From assembly GCA_016199255.1 (NCBI GenBank), contig JACQHA010000068.1, positions 1-5,773 of the forward strand: a stretch of 5,773 nucleotides of DNA, read 5' to 3'. Origin of the DNA: Deinococcus sp. GTDB lineage: Bacteria > Deinococcota > Deinococci > JACQHA01. This document shows, in pieces, positions 4,970 through 5,773 of the stretch. The first letter of the stretch is position 1; each line of letters begins with the position of its first letter. The notes under the pieces are model-generated. The model was not told where the DNA came from. It searched no databases and was given only the letters and a program-made list of their open reading frames with translations. Position numbers and translations under genes: made by a program.

Positions 4970-5773
4970 GTGCCCGAGCTGGCTAAAGTGCTCATTGTCG
5001 ACGACGAGCCTGATGTGCTGGACCTGTTGGAGCGGTCCCTTGGTCTGGATTATCAGGTGTTCCGGGCCAATGGTGGCAGCGAAGGATTAGAGCTGGTGTG
5101 GCAGCACCGCTTCGCGGTGATCATCACCGACCAGCGCATGCCGGACATGTCTGGGGTAGAGTTTTTAGAGCGCACCATCGAGTACCTGCCAGACACTATC
5201 CGGATCATTCTCACTGGCTATACCGGCGTAGAGGACTTGATCGGCGCCATTAACGCCGGGCGGGTGTATCGCTACTTCACCAAGCCCTGGGAGCCCCGGG
5301 AGCTGGAGATCACCGTGCGGCGGGCGGTGGAGACCTACCAGCTAATCTGCGAGCGCGCCCAATTGTTGATTGAGCTGCGGCACAAGGTAGATGACCTGGC
5401 CGCTGCCCTGGCCAGAGAAGAGCGGGTGCGGGCCGTGTTCCAGAAGTACGTGCCGGCAGAGGTGGTGAACCATGTGCTGGCCCAGGAAGGGGAACCGGGG
5501 CTGATTGGCGAGCGCCGGGAAGTGACGGTGCTGTTCTCCGACCTGCGGGGGTTCACTTCGCTGGTGGAGCAGGCTGACCCCCAGTGGGTGGTGCAAGAGA
5601 TCCTTACTCCCTACCTGGGGGAGCTGGGGGCAGTGGTAATGGAGCACGGGGGGATCATCGATAAATACCTGGGTGACGGGCTGCTGGCAGTGTTCGGCGC
5701 TCCCTTGGAGCACGGCGATGACCCGCTGCGGGCGGTGCTGGCGGCCTTGGAGATGCGCCGGCGCGCCGAACAG
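4970..5773 (+). CDS. Response regulator with class III adenylate/guanylate cyclase output, C-terminus outside the window
   Basis: 268 residues are visible from GTG 4970, and the frame is open at the window end. Residues about 5-125 form a CheY-like receiver: acidic pair D11/D12 in VLIVDDE, phospho-acceptor Asp54 in ITDQRMPDMSG, Thr82 in ILTGYTG, and Lys105 in the FTKPW motif. A helical linker (about 125-165) leads to FQKYVPAEVVNHVL, a segment common just before class III cyclase domains. The cyclase domain begins near 185: VLFSDLRGFTSL holds the first metal-binding Asp191, and GGIIDKYLGDGLLAVFGAP holds the second metal ligand Asp236. Lys232 sits where the adenine-specifying Lys is found, favouring ATP and cAMP. 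The second specificity residue and the transition-state Asn/Arg lie beyond the window, so adenylate activity is inferred. The gene follows the kinase gene by 8 bases, in the same direction, which argues for a cognate pair. It would be cytosolic. Confidence 0.93.
   Translation, partial: MPELAKVLIVDDEPDVLDLLERSLGLDYQVFRANGGSEGLELVWQHRFAVIITDQRMPDMSGVEFLERTIEYLPDTIRIILTGYTGVEDLIGAINAGRVYRYFTKPWEPRELEITVRRAVETYQLICERAQLLIELRHKVDDLAAALAREERVRAVFQKYVPAEVVNHVLAQEGEPGLIGERREVTVLFSDLRGFTSLVEQADPQWVVQEILTPYLGELGAVVMEHGGIIDKYLGDGLLAVFGAPLEHGDDPLRAVLAALEMRRRAEQ

Noticed and set aside
5335..5713. Minus-strand open frames opposite the receiver-cyclase gene
   Set aside because: The plus strand here reads without interruption through cyclase motifs, so these are shadow frames.

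Overview
This GC-rich bacterial window joins two unrelated blocks. Positions 1 to about 1972 are the proximal end of an integron. Positions 2166 to 5773 are a chromosomal two-component signalling pair. No rRNA, tRNA, CRISPR array or insertion sequence is visible. The source is probably an environmental, possibly uncultured bacterium. A lipoprotein signal, a multi-GAF cytosolic histidine kinase and a receiver-cyclase protein fit several GC-rich phyla, so I do not assign a taxon.

Integron block: the N-terminal part of an integron-type tyrosine recombinase lies on the minus strand at 1-358. It is cut by the window edge and carries a frameshift at about position 112. A short AT-rich divergent region (359-413) follows and ends in a GTTAGGC core site at 414-420, taken as the attI/cassette junction. 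Two cassettes follow, both on the plus strand, as expected opposite a divergent intI. Cassette 1 (415-1087) encodes a predicted DUF4440/SnoaL-like lipoprotein and ends in a well-formed 108-base attC. Cassette 2 (1088-1966) encodes a class I SAM-dependent methyltransferase with two in-frame TAG codons. It ends in a lopsided attC that seems to have lost about 7 bases of its left arm. The frameshift, the two nonsense codons and the damaged attC together suggest an array that is decaying or frozen, although sequencing error could explain single changes.

Positions 1973-2165 hold no recognisable gene. They may include the remnant of a further cassette and the leader of the next gene.

Signalling block: 2166-4961 encodes a 931-residue soluble hybrid of about four GAF-like sensory domains, a coiled coil, and a HisKA/HATPase kinase core. 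Eight bases after its stop, a GTG-started gene (4970 to beyond the window end) encodes a CheY-like receiver joined to a class III nucleotide cyclase domain. The pair is best read as a pathway in which a small-molecule or redox signal sensed by GAF domains controls phosphorylation of a cyclase, probably making cAMP.
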